NCBI RefSeq assembly: GCF_002163585.1
Contig: NZ_CP015579.1
Span: 744,001-808,000 of the forward strand
DNA length: 64,000 nucleotides
Direction: 5' to 3'
From: Tatumella citrea
Lineage (GTDB): Bacteria; Pseudomonadota; Gammaproteobacteria; Enterobacterales; Enterobacteriaceae
The notes below the pieces were generated by a model, which ran no database searches, was not told the DNA's origin, and saw only the letters and a program-made list of their open reading frames with translations. The position numbers and the translations under genes were made by a program. Shown here piece by piece: positions 18,257-27,932 of this stretch (within the stretch, counting starts at the first letter, position 1; each line of letters starts with the position of its first letter).

Positions 18257-19480
18257 TCAGGCACCTCCGACGGTCGCCACTTTCTCTGCAATTTTAGATA
18301 ACGGTTCCTGCAGCGCCTGAACGGCTTTACTCAGTTTCGCAGCATCAGCGGCTTTCAGATCTGCAGTGTAGTATTTATAACCACCGGCGATTTTACCATC
18401 ACGATAGGCATCAAGCATTTTATTGACGTTAGCAAACTGACTTTCAACACGTTTGGTCAAATCAGGGTCGATTTTGCTCAGGCCTGGTTTCAGGAATTCA
18501 AACGCCTGTTGGGCACCTTCCACGTTACCGGCAAAGTCCACGAGGTCAATGTGGCTGAACGCTTCTTCTTCACCACTGATTTTGTTGCTCTGTACTTCTT
18601 CCAGCAAGTCAGCCGCGCCATTAGCCAGATCTTCAGGCTTATAGGTCAGCGCTTTAGTCAGGCTGTCCAGTTTGGTGACATTCTGCTGCAGCTCTGCGGC
18701 CAGTTTTTTGGTGTCGTCGGTGATTTTTCCGTTACCGAACAGATCGCGCTCAATCGCGTGAAAACCGTGCCAGCCCACTTTAGGGTCGAGGTTAGAGGCA
18801 CGCATATCGATCAGATAATCGAGGTTACCGGCATTATCAGTGGCTTTAAAACCAGGTAGTACGAAACCGCTGACATCAGATTCGATACGTTCGTAGAACG
18901 GACGGGCTTTTGCATACTGGGCTTTTGCCTTTTCCAGATCACCAGCATCAATATCGGCTTTCAGCTGATCAACCGCCACTACCATCGCGTCTACCACACC
19001 GTTTACATAGGCAGAATAACCCACAGTACCTTGCTTCAGCAGTTCAGCAGTACTACCGGTGGCTTTAGCTGCACTTTTACCGGTGACGGTAAAGTTAATC
19101 AGTTCCTGCTTAGCACCAGGACAGTAAATCTGATATTTGCCGCCATCCAGTGTCAGAGTGAACTTAGCCGCAGGCAGCCCCGGAGCCAGGTTTTCTTTTT
19201 CACCAAGAATACGGTTGTCACTCAGTAATTCGAGTTCAGTGATTGCAGTAGCCGTTTTGTTGACTACGGTGAAAGTCACCGGACCAGCCTTGGCACTGCT
19301 GTGGTCAACGATACATGTTCCGCCTTCTGCGCCGGTTAAGGTGACATTCACCTGAGATACACCATTGCTCACCGGAGCTGCACCACCGGCTGCCATTGCA
19401 TCAACCGAGACCAGTAACAGTGCCGAAACGATTGCTGAACTCAGAACAGAGGGTTTCTTAATAAAAGCAGATTTGAGCAT
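18257..19480 (-). CDS. efeO: EfeO, periplasmic iron-binding component
   Basis: A 407-residue periplasmic protein with a signal peptide ending near VSVDAMAAGG. A cupredoxin-like N-domain (about 35-130, with GGTCIVDHSSAKAGPV and GGKYQIYCPG) is followed by an M75-type helical domain holding the HxxE metal site in GWHGFHAIERDLFG. It is thought to bind Fe(II)/Fe(III) and pass it to the EfeU permease. It lies 11 bases after efeU and 3 before efeB, so all three are one transcript under the Fur box upstream of efeU. Confidence 0.96.
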   Translation of the reverse strand: MLKSAFIKKPSVLSSAIVSALLLVSVDAMAAGGAAPVSNGVSQVNVTLTGAEGGTCIVDHSSAKAGPVTFTVVNKTATAITELELLSDNRILGEKENLAPGLPAAKFTLTLDGGKYQIYCPGAKQELINFTVTGKSAAKATGSTAELLKQGTVGYSAYVNGVVDAMVVAVDQLKADIDAGDLEKAKAQYAKARPFYERIESDVSGFVLPGFKATDNAGNLDYLIDMRASNLDPKVGWHGFHAIERDLFGNGKITDDTKKLAAELQQNVTKLDSLTKALTYKPEDLANGAADLLEEVQSNKISGEEEAFSHIDLVDFAGNVEGAQQAFEFLKPGLSKIDPDLTKRVESQFANVNKMLDAYRDGKIAGGYKYYTADLKAADAAKLSKAVQALQEPLSKIAEKVATVGGA

Positions 19481-19491
19481 GAATAGTTCCT

Positions 19492-21063
19492 TTATTTGTT
19501 TTCAGGAGAAACAGAACGATAACCAGCATCAGATGCCTGACGGGAATCGTCCCGGCGGCGCAATGCCAGAATGAGTAAAATAATGGCCAGCAAACCTAAC
19601 AGTAGCGGCAACTGAATAGCCCAGAAGGTATGACGCAACTGTGCCTGAACTACATTTTGCATGGCGTCATCGACCTGAGATTGCCAGCTGTCATCCAGCT
19701 GCCAGTCACAACCGACCTGCGGCATTGGGCTGCGGGCAGTATAGGTGCGTGGAGACAATAAACCGCCACCGGAAAGGGTCATCAGCGTGGTGGTGTGAGC
19801 GGCTGCACTGTAGAGCGCCTGGCCTGCCGTTTCAGCATCCACCGAGCAGTTGACCTGCCAGCTAACGTTATACGGGCCGGGGTGCTGCGCCGGACTTAAC
19901 CCAACCGGAATGCGATTACCGTACAGTGCCAGGACCTGATCGACGGTCAGCGTTGCGGGCAGACCACTCACTTCCGGCTGACGGGTAATATTCCATTGCT
20001 GCAATACGACACCTCGCTGCTCTGAGCTTTTTTGCTGGCCGTCGGCAAGCTCATAGCTAAGTTGCTTCTGTTGAGCGGTGGTAATCTGTAACTGGTAGCC
20101 CCCGGCAGATTGTTTCTGCACAGTAGCCGTTCCACCACCTTGCAGAGGGGCTGTGGCAGGAAGTTGCAGGGTCGCGCGGGGATAACCACTGAATAGCGCC
20201 AGTGCAGCCAGTGCCAGTACCGCGGCCGAACCAAACAGTAACTGGCGGCTGCGGGTGGCTGAAGGTCGTAAATGACGTGGCCAGTAGACCAGAATACCTA
20301 CCAGCACGATGTAGATACCCCAGCCACATAGTTCCAGTAACCGGGGATCGGTTGGAATACCCAGAACACCAGTGATCAGTGCTGAACGTACTGATCCGGG
20401 AGGGATGGCCCAACTGAGATTAGCAACCCGTTGCTGACCAATATTCAGCCAGCCAGCTTCATGACCGCTACGCAGAGCGCTGATAATCAACCCGGCGGCA
20501 ACCAGAATCAGGAACATGCCGGTATAGCGAAAGAAACGACCCAGGTTGAGTTTGACACCACCGATATAGATACCCCAGCCAATGACGACAGCCAGGATCA
20601 ACCCAAGAACAGCACCTGCCACCGCCCAGACGGCAGACTGAGCAACTGAGAAGGTCGCCAGCAAAAAGACGCTGGTTTCAAAGCCTTCTTTAAGGACAGC
20701 CAGAAAAGCCATGCTGGCCAGCGCCATGGCACTGGATTGTCGGATGGCAACGGCGGCTTCGCTTTCCAGTTGGCGCTTAATTTCATGGGCGTGGTTGTTC
20801 ATCCACATCACCATTCCGGTTACAAAAAATACAGCCACCAGACCAATCACGGTTTCCATCGCTTCCTGGCTGGCCTGAGGCAGAGCACGTTCGGTCAGGC
20901 TGAGGCCAACACCGACCAGTAATGAAAGGAAAACGGCCAGCACGACTCCTGCCCACATGGCACCCAGACTTTTCCCGTTTTTACGTAAAAACGCGGCAAT
21001 AATGCCGACGATCAGAGCAGCTTCGAGCCCCTCACGCAGTGCGATAACAAAAGTTGCTAACAC
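19492..21063 (-). CDS. efeU: EfeU/FTR1-type iron permease with long C-terminal periplasmic extension
   Basis: The inner-membrane iron permease of the EfeUOB system. The two FTR1 iron motifs are REGLE at 10-14 and KEGFE at 125-129, within about seven membrane segments in the first 265 residues. E. coli EfeU ends about there (276 residues), but this protein has 523. A further membrane helix (about 279-294) is followed by some 190 periplasmic residues with only two cysteines (406 and 452, a possible disulphide), then a final helix at about 483-502 and a charged cytoplasmic tail (LRRRDD). The reading frame is intact, so this is a real extension. First gene of the operon. Confidence 0.93.
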   Translation of the reverse strand: MLATFVIALREGLEAALIVGIIAAFLRKNGKSLGAMWAGVVLAVFLSLLVGVGLSLTERALPQASQEAMETVIGLVAVFFVTGMVMWMNNHAHEIKRQLESEAAVAIRQSSAMALASMAFLAVLKEGFETSVFLLATFSVAQSAVWAVAGAVLGLILAVVIGWGIYIGGVKLNLGRFFRYTGMFLILVAAGLIISALRSGHEAGWLNIGQQRVANLSWAIPPGSVRSALITGVLGIPTDPRLLELCGWGIYIVLVGILVYWPRHLRPSATRSRQLLFGSAAVLALAALALFSGYPRATLQLPATAPLQGGGTATVQKQSAGGYQLQITTAQQKQLSYELADGQQKSSEQRGVVLQQWNITRQPEVSGLPATLTVDQVLALYGNRIPVGLSPAQHPGPYNVSWQVNCSVDAETAGQALYSAAAHTTTLMTLSGGGLLSPRTYTARSPMPQVGCDWQLDDSWQSQVDDAMQNVVQAQLRHTFWAIQLPLLLGLLAIILLILALRRRDDSRQASDAGYRSVSPENK

Positions 21064-21088
21064 CAGAATTCCCCGTCACTTAATCCTA

Positions 21089-21116
21089 AATGATAATTAC
21101 AATTAATATCATTTTC
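21089..21116 (-). promoter_or_regulatory. Fur box upstream of efeU
   Basis: AATGATAATTACAATTAATATCATTTTC gives two overlapping GATAAT-type half sites in inverted arrangement, close to the Fur consensus, 26 bases upstream of the efeU start. Iron repression of the operon is expected. Confidence 0.8.
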
Positions 21117-21346
21117 ATGAGTATATGAAATATCCCGAATAGCGCTGAAAGTAAACCGGTAGGGGTTGAAACATTGTGTAATAAATTGTTATTTGGCACG
21201 AAATGTGAGGTATAAATTATTTAATTCTTAATAAAACCTTAAGTACTGAGTTTTATATTCGAAAAACAACGGATAATTTATGAAATTCGGATTACTGGTC
21301 GCTCAGTGCCAGATATGCCGTCTGTATCCCCATTAAGGCATCTGTG

Positions 21347-22504
21347 ATGAATGATGAAAACCTGATCCATGGCAGTGTTGCTGCCGGTTTTGAAGCAGTA
21401 AAAAGCACCTTTGCTGAAGTTGTGGCAGCCGAAAATGGGCAGTTAAGTGCTCAGCTGGCAGCCTACCACCACGGAAAGCTGGTGGTTGATTTATGGAGCG
21501 GGCCGGAAACCACGGCTGATGCATTGTTTGATACTTATTCTGCCAGTAAAGGTGCCGGAGCTTTAGTCGTGGCGCTGTTGCTACAGGACGGGCTGCTCAG
21601 CCTGGATGAAAAAGTCAGTTATTACTGGCCCGAATTTGCAGCAAAGGGTAAAGAAAATATCACCCTGCGTCAGCTGATGAGTCATCAGGCGGGTTTGCCT
21701 GGTGCTGACTACGGCTTCACTGCCGATGAGCTGACCGATGACCGGCGAGTGGCTGAACAGCTGGCCAGACAACGTCCTTACTGGAACCCGGGCTCTGCTT
21801 TTGGCTATCACGCGTTGGTGTTTGGAGCTCTGCTGAACGAAGTGGTCTGCCGTGTCACCGGCCGAACTGTTCAGCAGCATTTTTCTGAACGGGTGCAGCA
21901 GGCTTACGACGTGGATTTTTTCCTGGGGATGCCAGAGGCCCTGGACTCGCGTTATCAGCCAACTTTAGCGGGTGATCTTACCCCTGAGAAACTGGCGGAG
22001 TTGCTGGCTAATGCTCCTGCAGCTGACAGCATTGCTGGCATTGCGTTTAACCGCCATCATCCCGACAACCCGCCGCTCTGGGCACTGGTCAACTCCCTGA
22101 AGGCCAGACGTTCGGGGACGATATCTTTCGGCGGTGTAGCTTCTGCCCGTGGTCTGGCAAAAATGTATGCTGTGGCAGCCAGTCAGGTTGAAAATAAACC
22201 ACCACTGCTGACAGCAGAGACACTGTCGCAGGTCACACAGATTCAGTCACGAGGCGAGGATCTGGTACTGAAAAACTTCAAAGCGTTTTCCGTCGGTTTT
22301 CATGCCAGCGCTGAATATTATCCTTCGCTCGGTCAGGGCGCATTTGGTCACAGCGGGGCTGGCGGACAGCAGGCATTCGCTGATCCCCGCCACGGCCTCA
22401 GTTACGGCTATACACGTCGTCAGTATCCGTCACCGTTCAGAACCGTTTCAGAAAATGACCAACTGATCAGTGCTCTGTCTCGTTCTGCTGCTGTATTGCG
22501 CTAA
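21347..22504 (+). CDS. Beta-lactamase-fold serine hydrolase (EstB/class C-like esterase)
   Basis: A 385-residue hydrolase of the serine beta-lactamase superfamily. It has S-x-x-K in DTYSASKGAG near 70, the Y-x-A/N-type second motif in FGYHALVFGALLNEV near 160, and HSGAGGQQAF near 335 in place of the KTG box, which is typical of esterases rather than beta-lactamases. There is no signal peptide, so it acts in the cytoplasm. GTG and ATG are adjacent at 21344 and 21347, and the ATG is preferred. It is single and divergent from efeU. Likely a carboxylesterase or transesterase; substrate unknown. Confidence 0.88.
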   Translation: MNDENLIHGSVAAGFEAVKSTFAEVVAAENGQLSAQLAAYHHGKLVVDLWSGPETTADALFDTYSASKGAGALVVALLLQDGLLSLDEKVSYYWPEFAAKGKENITLRQLMSHQAGLPGADYGFTADELTDDRRVAEQLARQRPYWNPGSAFGYHALVFGALLNEVVCRVTGRTVQQHFSERVQQAYDVDFFLGMPEALDSRYQPTLAGDLTPEKLAELLANAPAADSIAGIAFNRHHPDNPPLWALVNSLKARRSGTISFGGVASARGLAKMYAVAASQVENKPPLLTAETLSQVTQIQSRGEDLVLKNFKAFSVGFHASAEYYPSLGQGAFGHSGAGGQQAFADPRHGLSYGYTRRQYPSPFRTVSENDQLISALSRSAAVLR

Positions 22505-22729
22505 ATCGTCAGCACGGGGTGTACTGTCTGTGGCCGGGAAAAGTGGCCACGGCATTATCGCCCTGTTTCTTCACTTTTGCCCTGTTCGCAGACTACGTCA
22601 GTGAGGGAATGCGCTGAACAGTCTTTATCTTTTGGTGGATGTTTTTTACACAATTCTCTGAGCTCCGCTGCTACTTTTTTCCATCCTGCACCATACTTCA
22701 TCCACCGGTCTTGTTATGGGAAAACGACT

Positions 22730-24211
22730 ATGCAGAATCCTACGCTGTTTCAGTTTTTTCACTGGTATTACCCGGACGGAGGCAAACTCTGGCCGGAAGC
22801 TGCCGAAAAAGCCGCATGGCTGTCAGAAATTGGTATCACAGGTGTCTGGCTGCCACCGGCCTGCAAAGGTGATTCCGGCGGAAGCTCAGTGGGTTACGAT
22901 ATCTATGATCTGTTTGATCTTGGCGAATTTGATCAAAAAGGAACCCGTGCGACCAAGTACGGAGATAAAGAAGGGTTACTGGCAGCGATAAATGCTCTGC
23001 AACAGAATAAGATCAGCGTGATCATTGATGTGGTACTTAATCACAAGATGGGCGCGGATGAAAAAGAGCAGGTCCAGGTTAATCGCGTGAATATGGATGA
23101 TCGTGATGATATCAGTGACGAAGTCATTGATGCTGAAGCCTGGACCCGTTTTACCTTTCCTGGCAGAAAGGGTGAGTATTCGAAATTTATCTGGGATTTC
23201 CGCTGCTTCAGTGGCGTTGACCATATCGAAAATCCGGACGAAAACGGCATTTTTAAGATTGTGAACGACTATACCGCCGGTGGCTGGAATGATCAGGTAG
23301 ATTCAGAGTTCGGTAATTACGATTACCTGATGGGCGCCAACATCGATTTCCGAAATAATGCAGTGAATGAAGAGCTGAAATACTGGGGTCGCTGGATTAT
23401 CGATCAAACCAAATGTAACGGCTTCCGGCTGGATGCGGTGAAACATATCCCTGCCTGGTTCTATAAAGAGTGGATTGACCATATTCAGGAACATTCGGAA
23501 CAACCGATGTATATGGTGGCAGAATACTGGTCATTTGAAGTGGAAGTGTTGCAGAACTATCTGCAGCAGGTTGACTATAAAACCATGTTGTTTGATGCAC
23601 CGCTCCAGCTGAACTTCCATCATGCCTCCAAAGGCGGTTCAGATTTTGATCTCAGCAAGATCTTTGACAATACACTGGTGGCAGCAGATGCAGCACACGC
23701 GGTGACGCTGGTTGCCAACCACGATACTCAGCCGTTACAGGCGCTGGAATCCCCGGTAGAACCCTGGTTTAAGCCTTTAGCTTATGCGTTGACCTTATTG
23801 CGCGAGCAGGGTGTGCCTATCATTTTTTATCCGGACCTGACCGGGGCCAGCTATGAAGATGCAGGGGATGACGGTAAGCCATGTACAGTTGAACTCCCGG
23901 TGATTGAACACCTGGAAACGCTGATCCGGGCACGACAAACTTATGCCTGGGGGGCTCAGACTGACTATTTTGACCATCCTAACTGCATCGCCTTTAGCCG
24001 CAGTGGTACTGCAGAGCAGCAGGGATGTGTTGTTGTGATGTCTAACGGTGAGGCCGGAGAGAAGAGTATTGATACCGGTGAAGCGTTAGCACAGCGAAAA
24101 TGGCGTGATTTGCTGGGCAACCGGGAAGATATTGTTGAAACTGATGAACAGGGGCACGGGCAATTCTTCTGTAATGCTGGCAGTGTCAGTGTCTGGGTGT
24201 TGGCGGAATAA
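22730..24211 (+). CDS. amyA: Cytoplasmic alpha-amylase
   Basis: A 493-residue GH13 alpha-amylase hydrolysing internal alpha-1,4 links of maltodextrin or glycogen. Start ATG 22730 ([18 protein letters not shown]) matches the E. coli AmyA start and length (495). There is no signal peptide; earlier in-frame codons are untranslated leader. The four conserved regions are DVVLNH (with Asp), GFRLDAVKH (catalytic Asp), MVAEYW (catalytic Glu) and VANHDTQ (Asp). Single gene; a hairpin follows at 24259. Confidence 0.95.
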   Translation: MQNPTLFQFFHWYYPDGGKLWPEAAEKAAWLSEIGITGVWLPPACKGDSGGSSVGYDIYDLFDLGEFDQKGTRATKYGDKEGLLAAINALQQNKISVIIDVVLNHKMGADEKEQVQVNRVNMDDRDDISDEVIDAEAWTRFTFPGRKGEYSKFIWDFRCFSGVDHIENPDENGIFKIVNDYTAGGWNDQVDSEFGNYDYLMGANIDFRNNAVNEELKYWGRWIIDQTKCNGFRLDAVKHIPAWFYKEWIDHIQEHSEQPMYMVAEYWSFEVEVLQNYLQQVDYKTMLFDAPLQLNFHHASKGGSDFDLSKIFDNTLVAADAAHAVTLVANHDTQPLQALESPVEPWFKPLAYALTLLREQGVPIIFYPDLTGASYEDAGDDGKPCTVELPVIEHLETLIRARQTYAWGAQTDYFDHPNCIAFSRSGTAEQQGCVVVMSNGEAGEKSIDTGEALAQRKWRDLLGNREDIVETDEQGHGQFFCNAGSVSVWVLAE

Positions 24212-24258
24212 GCCATTCTGTCGGCATAACCCTGCTTTTCAGACAACGTTATTATGTG

Positions 24259-24292
24259 CAGCCTCCGGTGGAGCAATATTCCCCGGAGGCTG
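24259..24292 (+). terminator. Hairpin after amyA
   Basis: Ten-base stem CAGCCTCCGG/CCGGAGGCTG with a 14-base loop, and only a short T-rich sequence after it. Possible weak terminator. Confidence 0.4.
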
Positions 24293-24460
24293 TGTATTTG
24301 AGAACATCTGATGTTTGTTTTCTGGTTCTGCTTGCTGTTATCCACTCGCTATCCTCAGTGCTGTTAGCTGAATCTTCATGAAAAAAACTATTATTACGGT
24401 ATGAAAATTTGCTGATATTTCACCTTCAGAGCTTCACTGTTTAGCCACCATAAGGACTGT

Positions 24461-24922
24461 ATGAAATTACGACGATTCAGAGAAGGGGATGAGGCTGCAC
24501 TTTTTCAGGTCTTCTGTTCCTCCATCCGTGATATTGCAGCACGGGATTATACGCCGCAGCAAATTGCCGCATGGGCGTCAGAGGATATTGATGCTCATCG
24601 CTGGACAGCGATGATGAGAAAACTGCAGCCGTTTGTGGTGGAAATTGCCGGCGATATTGCCGGATATGCCGATGTTCAACCCGACGGATATATTGATCAT
24701 TTCTTTGTTTCGGGAAAGTACCCGCGTCAGGGGGTTGGCAGTCTGTTAATGAACGCTATCCATGAACAAGCCGGACGTCTTGAGTTAAGCGAACTGACGG
24801 CACAGGTAAGCAAAACAGCAGAACCCTTTTTCAGGCAGATGGGGTTTGTGGTTATGGAACGAGGATACCCGGTTCGTCGTGGCGTGACACTGGAAAATGC
24901 GCTGATGCGCAAACCACTCTGA
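24461..24922 (+). CDS. GNAT acetyltransferase, YafP-like
   Basis: A 153-residue GNAT-fold N-acetyltransferase. The acetyl-CoA loop reads KYPRQGVGSLLMN at about 86-98, and the C-terminal FFRQMGFVVMERGYPVRRGV is typical of the YafP type. The N-terminal RDIAARDYTPQQIAAWA also matches that group. YafP is linked with stress and nitroaromatic resistance in E. coli, but no partner gene is present here. Cytoplasmic, single gene; target unknown. Confidence 0.85.
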   Translation: MKLRRFREGDEAALFQVFCSSIRDIAARDYTPQQIAAWASEDIDAHRWTAMMRKLQPFVVEIAGDIAGYADVQPDGYIDHFFVSGKYPRQGVGSLLMNAIHEQAGRLELSELTAQVSKTAEPFFRQMGFVVMERGYPVRRGVTLENALMRKPL

Positions 24923-25372
24923 GAGTCTCTTTTTTTTCAAAGTTGATGTTATTTTGCGCAACTGTCAATGAAAATAATTAATCGTTAGCATCTGATTACA
25001 CTTTGATTTGGTATATTAACAAGAGTAACATAATGTTCACTTTGGTTTCCGTCTGTATCAGAAAGGTTAACTGAGTGTTCTGAGCGTCGGACCAGGTCCT
25101 GATGGATTATATTTCCTGTAAGGACTGGTACCAAAGATAACTAAGTATCAATAATTAACTAAAGAGTGCTTATTGCAAAAGTCTGAATATTCAATGGCAA
25201 GGTTATTGTATATTTATCATGTTCAATTCTGTGGCTGTGGTCATTGGTTGTGCGGTATAACACAGACTATACCTGATTAAATCTGCGATAAAATATCGGT
25301 ACATAAAACTGCATTGAGTCTTCGCTTTACGGCGAGAGGCGTTGTATTTTCTATTGGAAATTATAAAAGATT
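24923..25372 (+). other. Long AT-rich leader before the PQQ dehydrogenase gene
   Basis: About 450 bases without a gene. I see no clear operator, RNA structure or promoter that stands out from the AT-rich background. It presumably holds the promoter and a long untranslated leader of the next gene. Confidence 0.3.
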
Positions 25373-27808
25373 ATGAGTGATCTTCATTCCGGGAGTTTTA
25401 ATTCTTCAATTAAAAAAACTCTTAATATCTTATTTTCAGTTGTTGTTCTTATTATCTCAGGGGTATTGCTTTATGGTGGCGTTAAGTTAGTTTCTCTGGG
25501 AGGGTCGTATTATTATCTTATCGCAGGACTGGCATATTTATTACTGGCCATTTTTTCATTATTAAGAAAAACCTTTACTACAGCTTACTCTGTTCTGGTT
25601 TTTATTATCACCTGTATTTGGGCATTATCTGAAACAGGAGCAGTAGATTATTGGCTGCTTCTGCCTCGCCTGCTGATTCCGGCAATTATTTTGCTGCTTA
25701 GCCTGTGGAATGGTGCCGCGAATTCTGTTGCTTCGAAATCCCTGCAACGTTCCGCTAACTGGCTCGGTAATGTGGTATTTTTGGCATTGGTCGCCACATT
25801 TATTGCTGCCTTCTATCCACACGGTGGTATTTCTAATCCGGTCGCGCAAACTCCTCATGCCAGTAAAACAGATGACCAGCCGGCTAACTGGGAGTTTTAC
25901 GGACGAAATGCTTCAGGCACCCGGTTTGCGCCCTATAGCCAGATTACACCTGGTAATGTCAGTGAATTACAGGTGGCCTGGACATACCGTACCGGACGAA
26001 GAATTACCGGCTCAGGTACTGGCGTTGATGAAAATACACCGTTACAAATCGGGAATGTCCTCTACTCATGCACCCCTGAAAACCTGATTACTGCGCTTGA
26101 TGCTGACAGTGGTAAAGCATTGTGGAAGTTTGATCCTCATGCCAAAACTGCTGAGCATGTGACCTGTCGCGGGGTAGGCTATTATGATATTGATAACGAT
26201 CCCGGTTTGCCGGAAGCACAAAAAGCCGAATTCAGTGGAGTAAAACAGTGCCGTCAGCGGATCCTTGTATCTTCTGTCGATGCTCGTTTATTTGCGCTTG
26301 ATGCTCACGATGGCTCTCTGTGTACCACCTTTGGTGACAACGGTTACGTTGATCTTAAAAAAGGTATGGGGCCTACCGAGAACAGCAAACGTTACCATCC
26401 AACCTCTCTGCCGGTCGTGATGGGGCATCTGGCGGTTGTCGGAGGCTGGGTACGAGACATTGTTGCTGGTGAACCTTCCGGGACAGTCCGTGCTTTTGAT
26501 GTGCTATCCGGTAAATTAGTCTGGGCCTGGGATGTTGGTGCAAAAGACTCTGCGGATACGACGGCCGCCGATCATCAGTTCACTCTTGAAACACCCAATG
26601 TCTGGACTATTCCGACCTATGATAAACAGCTGAATCTGGTTTATCTGCCTACCGGCAACGGACCACCGGATTACTGGGGTGGCGATCGTAATCAGGCAAA
26701 AGAGAAGTATGGGGCGGCGATTGTTGCGGTAGATGCTTCAAACGGTAAAGTGAAATGGGTCTATCAGACAGTTCACCACGATGTCTGGGACTACGATTTA
26801 CCTTCTCAGCCAGTTTTATACCAGATGAAAAATGCTAATGGCGAAGAAGTCCCTGCATTAATCCAGACCACCAAAACTGGTCAGATATTTGTACTTGACC
26901 GTCGAACCGGTCAGCCTCTGACTGAAGTGCAGGAGCGTGCGGTTGTTTCGTCCCCGGCAGCCGAAGGAGAGCATTTATCCCCAACCCAGCCTTTCTCTGT
27001 TGGTATGCCAACAATTGGTGCGGAGCCACTGACAGAAAAATCAATGTGGGGGATTACTACCTTTGATCAGCTTTACTGCCGGATCATGTTTAAAGATTCA
27101 GTGTATGTGGGTCCATACACCCCGCCGACAGAAAAACCGTATATTGAATGGCCAAGCCTGTTAGGGGGAATGAACTGGGGAGGACTGACGATTGACGAAA
27201 ATACCGGCATGATGTTTGTCAATGATATGCGCATGCCGTTAAGAATGTCGTTAGTCACCCGGGAAAACGCGAAAAAATACAAAGTTACCACTGATGAGGT
27301 TCCGGGCTTTATGGGAACCATCAGGCCGCAGATCGCCGGTATTTATGGCGGCGTGAAAATTGATATTCTCCAGTCGCCTTTGGGTGTGCCTTGTAATAAT
27401 CCGCCATTCGGTAGCATGAGTGCGATAGATCTTAATACCCGTAAGCTGGTCTGGCAGGTTCCTCTGGGAACGGTTCAGGATACCGGGCCTTTAGGAATTA
27501 AAACGCACATGCAAATACCTCTGGGTATGCCGACCCTGGGAGGGCCGACATCCACCGCGTCGGGCCTGGTATTCTTCGCGGGTACTCAGGATTACTATCT
27601 GCGGGCAATGGATTCCTCAACCGGTAAAGTCGTATGGAAAGCCCGGTTACCGGTAGGAGCAGTTGCAGCACCGCTGATTTATAAATCTCCGGTAACAGGT
27701 AAAGAGTATGTGGTGATCTCGGCAGGGGGGATGAGTCATTCGCCGGATGTCGGGGATTATATTATTGCTTATGCTTTGCCGGACAATCTGATCAACCAGA
27801 CACATTAA
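25373..27808 (+). CDS. Membrane-bound PQQ-dependent dehydrogenase, glucose/quinate/shikimate type
   Basis: An 811-residue quinoprotein of the inner membrane. Five hydrophobic segments in the first 150 residues anchor it and pass electrons to ubiquinone. The rest is an eight-bladed PQQ propeller facing the periplasm, with NWEFYGRNASGTRFAPYSQI at its start, VTCRGVGYYD, TVHHDVWDYDLPSQPVL, GQIFVLDRRTGQPL, MPTLGGPTSTASGLVFFAG and EYVVISAGG at the end. E. coli Gcd (796 residues) has the same plan, but several substrate-facing stretches differ. Oxidation of glucose to gluconolactone is the default; quinate or shikimate is possible. Ketogluconate-type genes at 52-60 kb fit sugar-acid metabolism. Single gene with its own terminator. 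Confidence 0.9.
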   Translation: MSDLHSGSFNSSIKKTLNILFSVVVLIISGVLLYGGVKLVSLGGSYYYLIAGLAYLLLAIFSLLRKTFTTAYSVLVFIITCIWALSETGAVDYWLLLPRLLIPAIILLLSLWNGAANSVASKSLQRSANWLGNVVFLALVATFIAAFYPHGGISNPVAQTPHASKTDDQPANWEFYGRNASGTRFAPYSQITPGNVSELQVAWTYRTGRRITGSGTGVDENTPLQIGNVLYSCTPENLITALDADSGKALWKFDPHAKTAEHVTCRGVGYYDIDNDPGLPEAQKAEFSGVKQCRQRILVSSVDARLFALDAHDGSLCTTFGDNGYVDLKKGMGPTENSKRYHPTSLPVVMGHLAVVGGWVRDIVAGEPSGTVRAFDVLSGKLVWAWDVGAKDSADTTAADHQFTLETPNVWTIPTYDKQLNLVYLPTGNGPPDYWGGDRNQAKEKYGAAIVAVDASNGKVKWVYQTVHHDVWDYDLPSQPVLYQMKNANGEEVPALIQTTKTGQIFVLDRRTGQPLTEVQERAVVSSPAAEGEHLSPTQPFSVGMPTIGAEPLTEKSMWGITTFDQLYCRIMFKDSVYVGPYTPPTEKPYIEWPSLLGGMNWGGLTIDENTGMMFVNDMRMPLRMSLVTRENAKKYKVTTDEVPGFMGTIRPQIAGIYGGVKIDILQSPLGVPCNNPPFGSMSAIDLNTRKLVWQVPLGTVQDTGPLGIKTHMQIPLGMPTLGGPTSTASGLVFFAGTQDYYLRAMDSSTGKVVWKARLPVGAVAAPLIYKSPVTGKEYVVISAGGMSHSPDVGDYIIAYALPDNLINQTH

Positions 27809-27843
27809 TTCACCAGGATAGCATCAGGTGATTTCTGAATCGG

Positions 27844-27868
27844 GCCGCTCCTTCGGGAGCGGCTTTTT
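27844..27868 (+). terminator. Rho-independent terminator of the PQQ dehydrogenase gene
   Basis: Stem GCCGCTCC/GGAGCGGC with a TTCG tetraloop and TTTTT, starting 36 bases after the stop. Confidence 0.95.
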
Positions 27869-27932
27869 AATCTTTAAGCGGGCAGAAAATTGGCCGGATA
27901 ATGGCGTTGCTGATGTAAATACAAGGCGCCGG

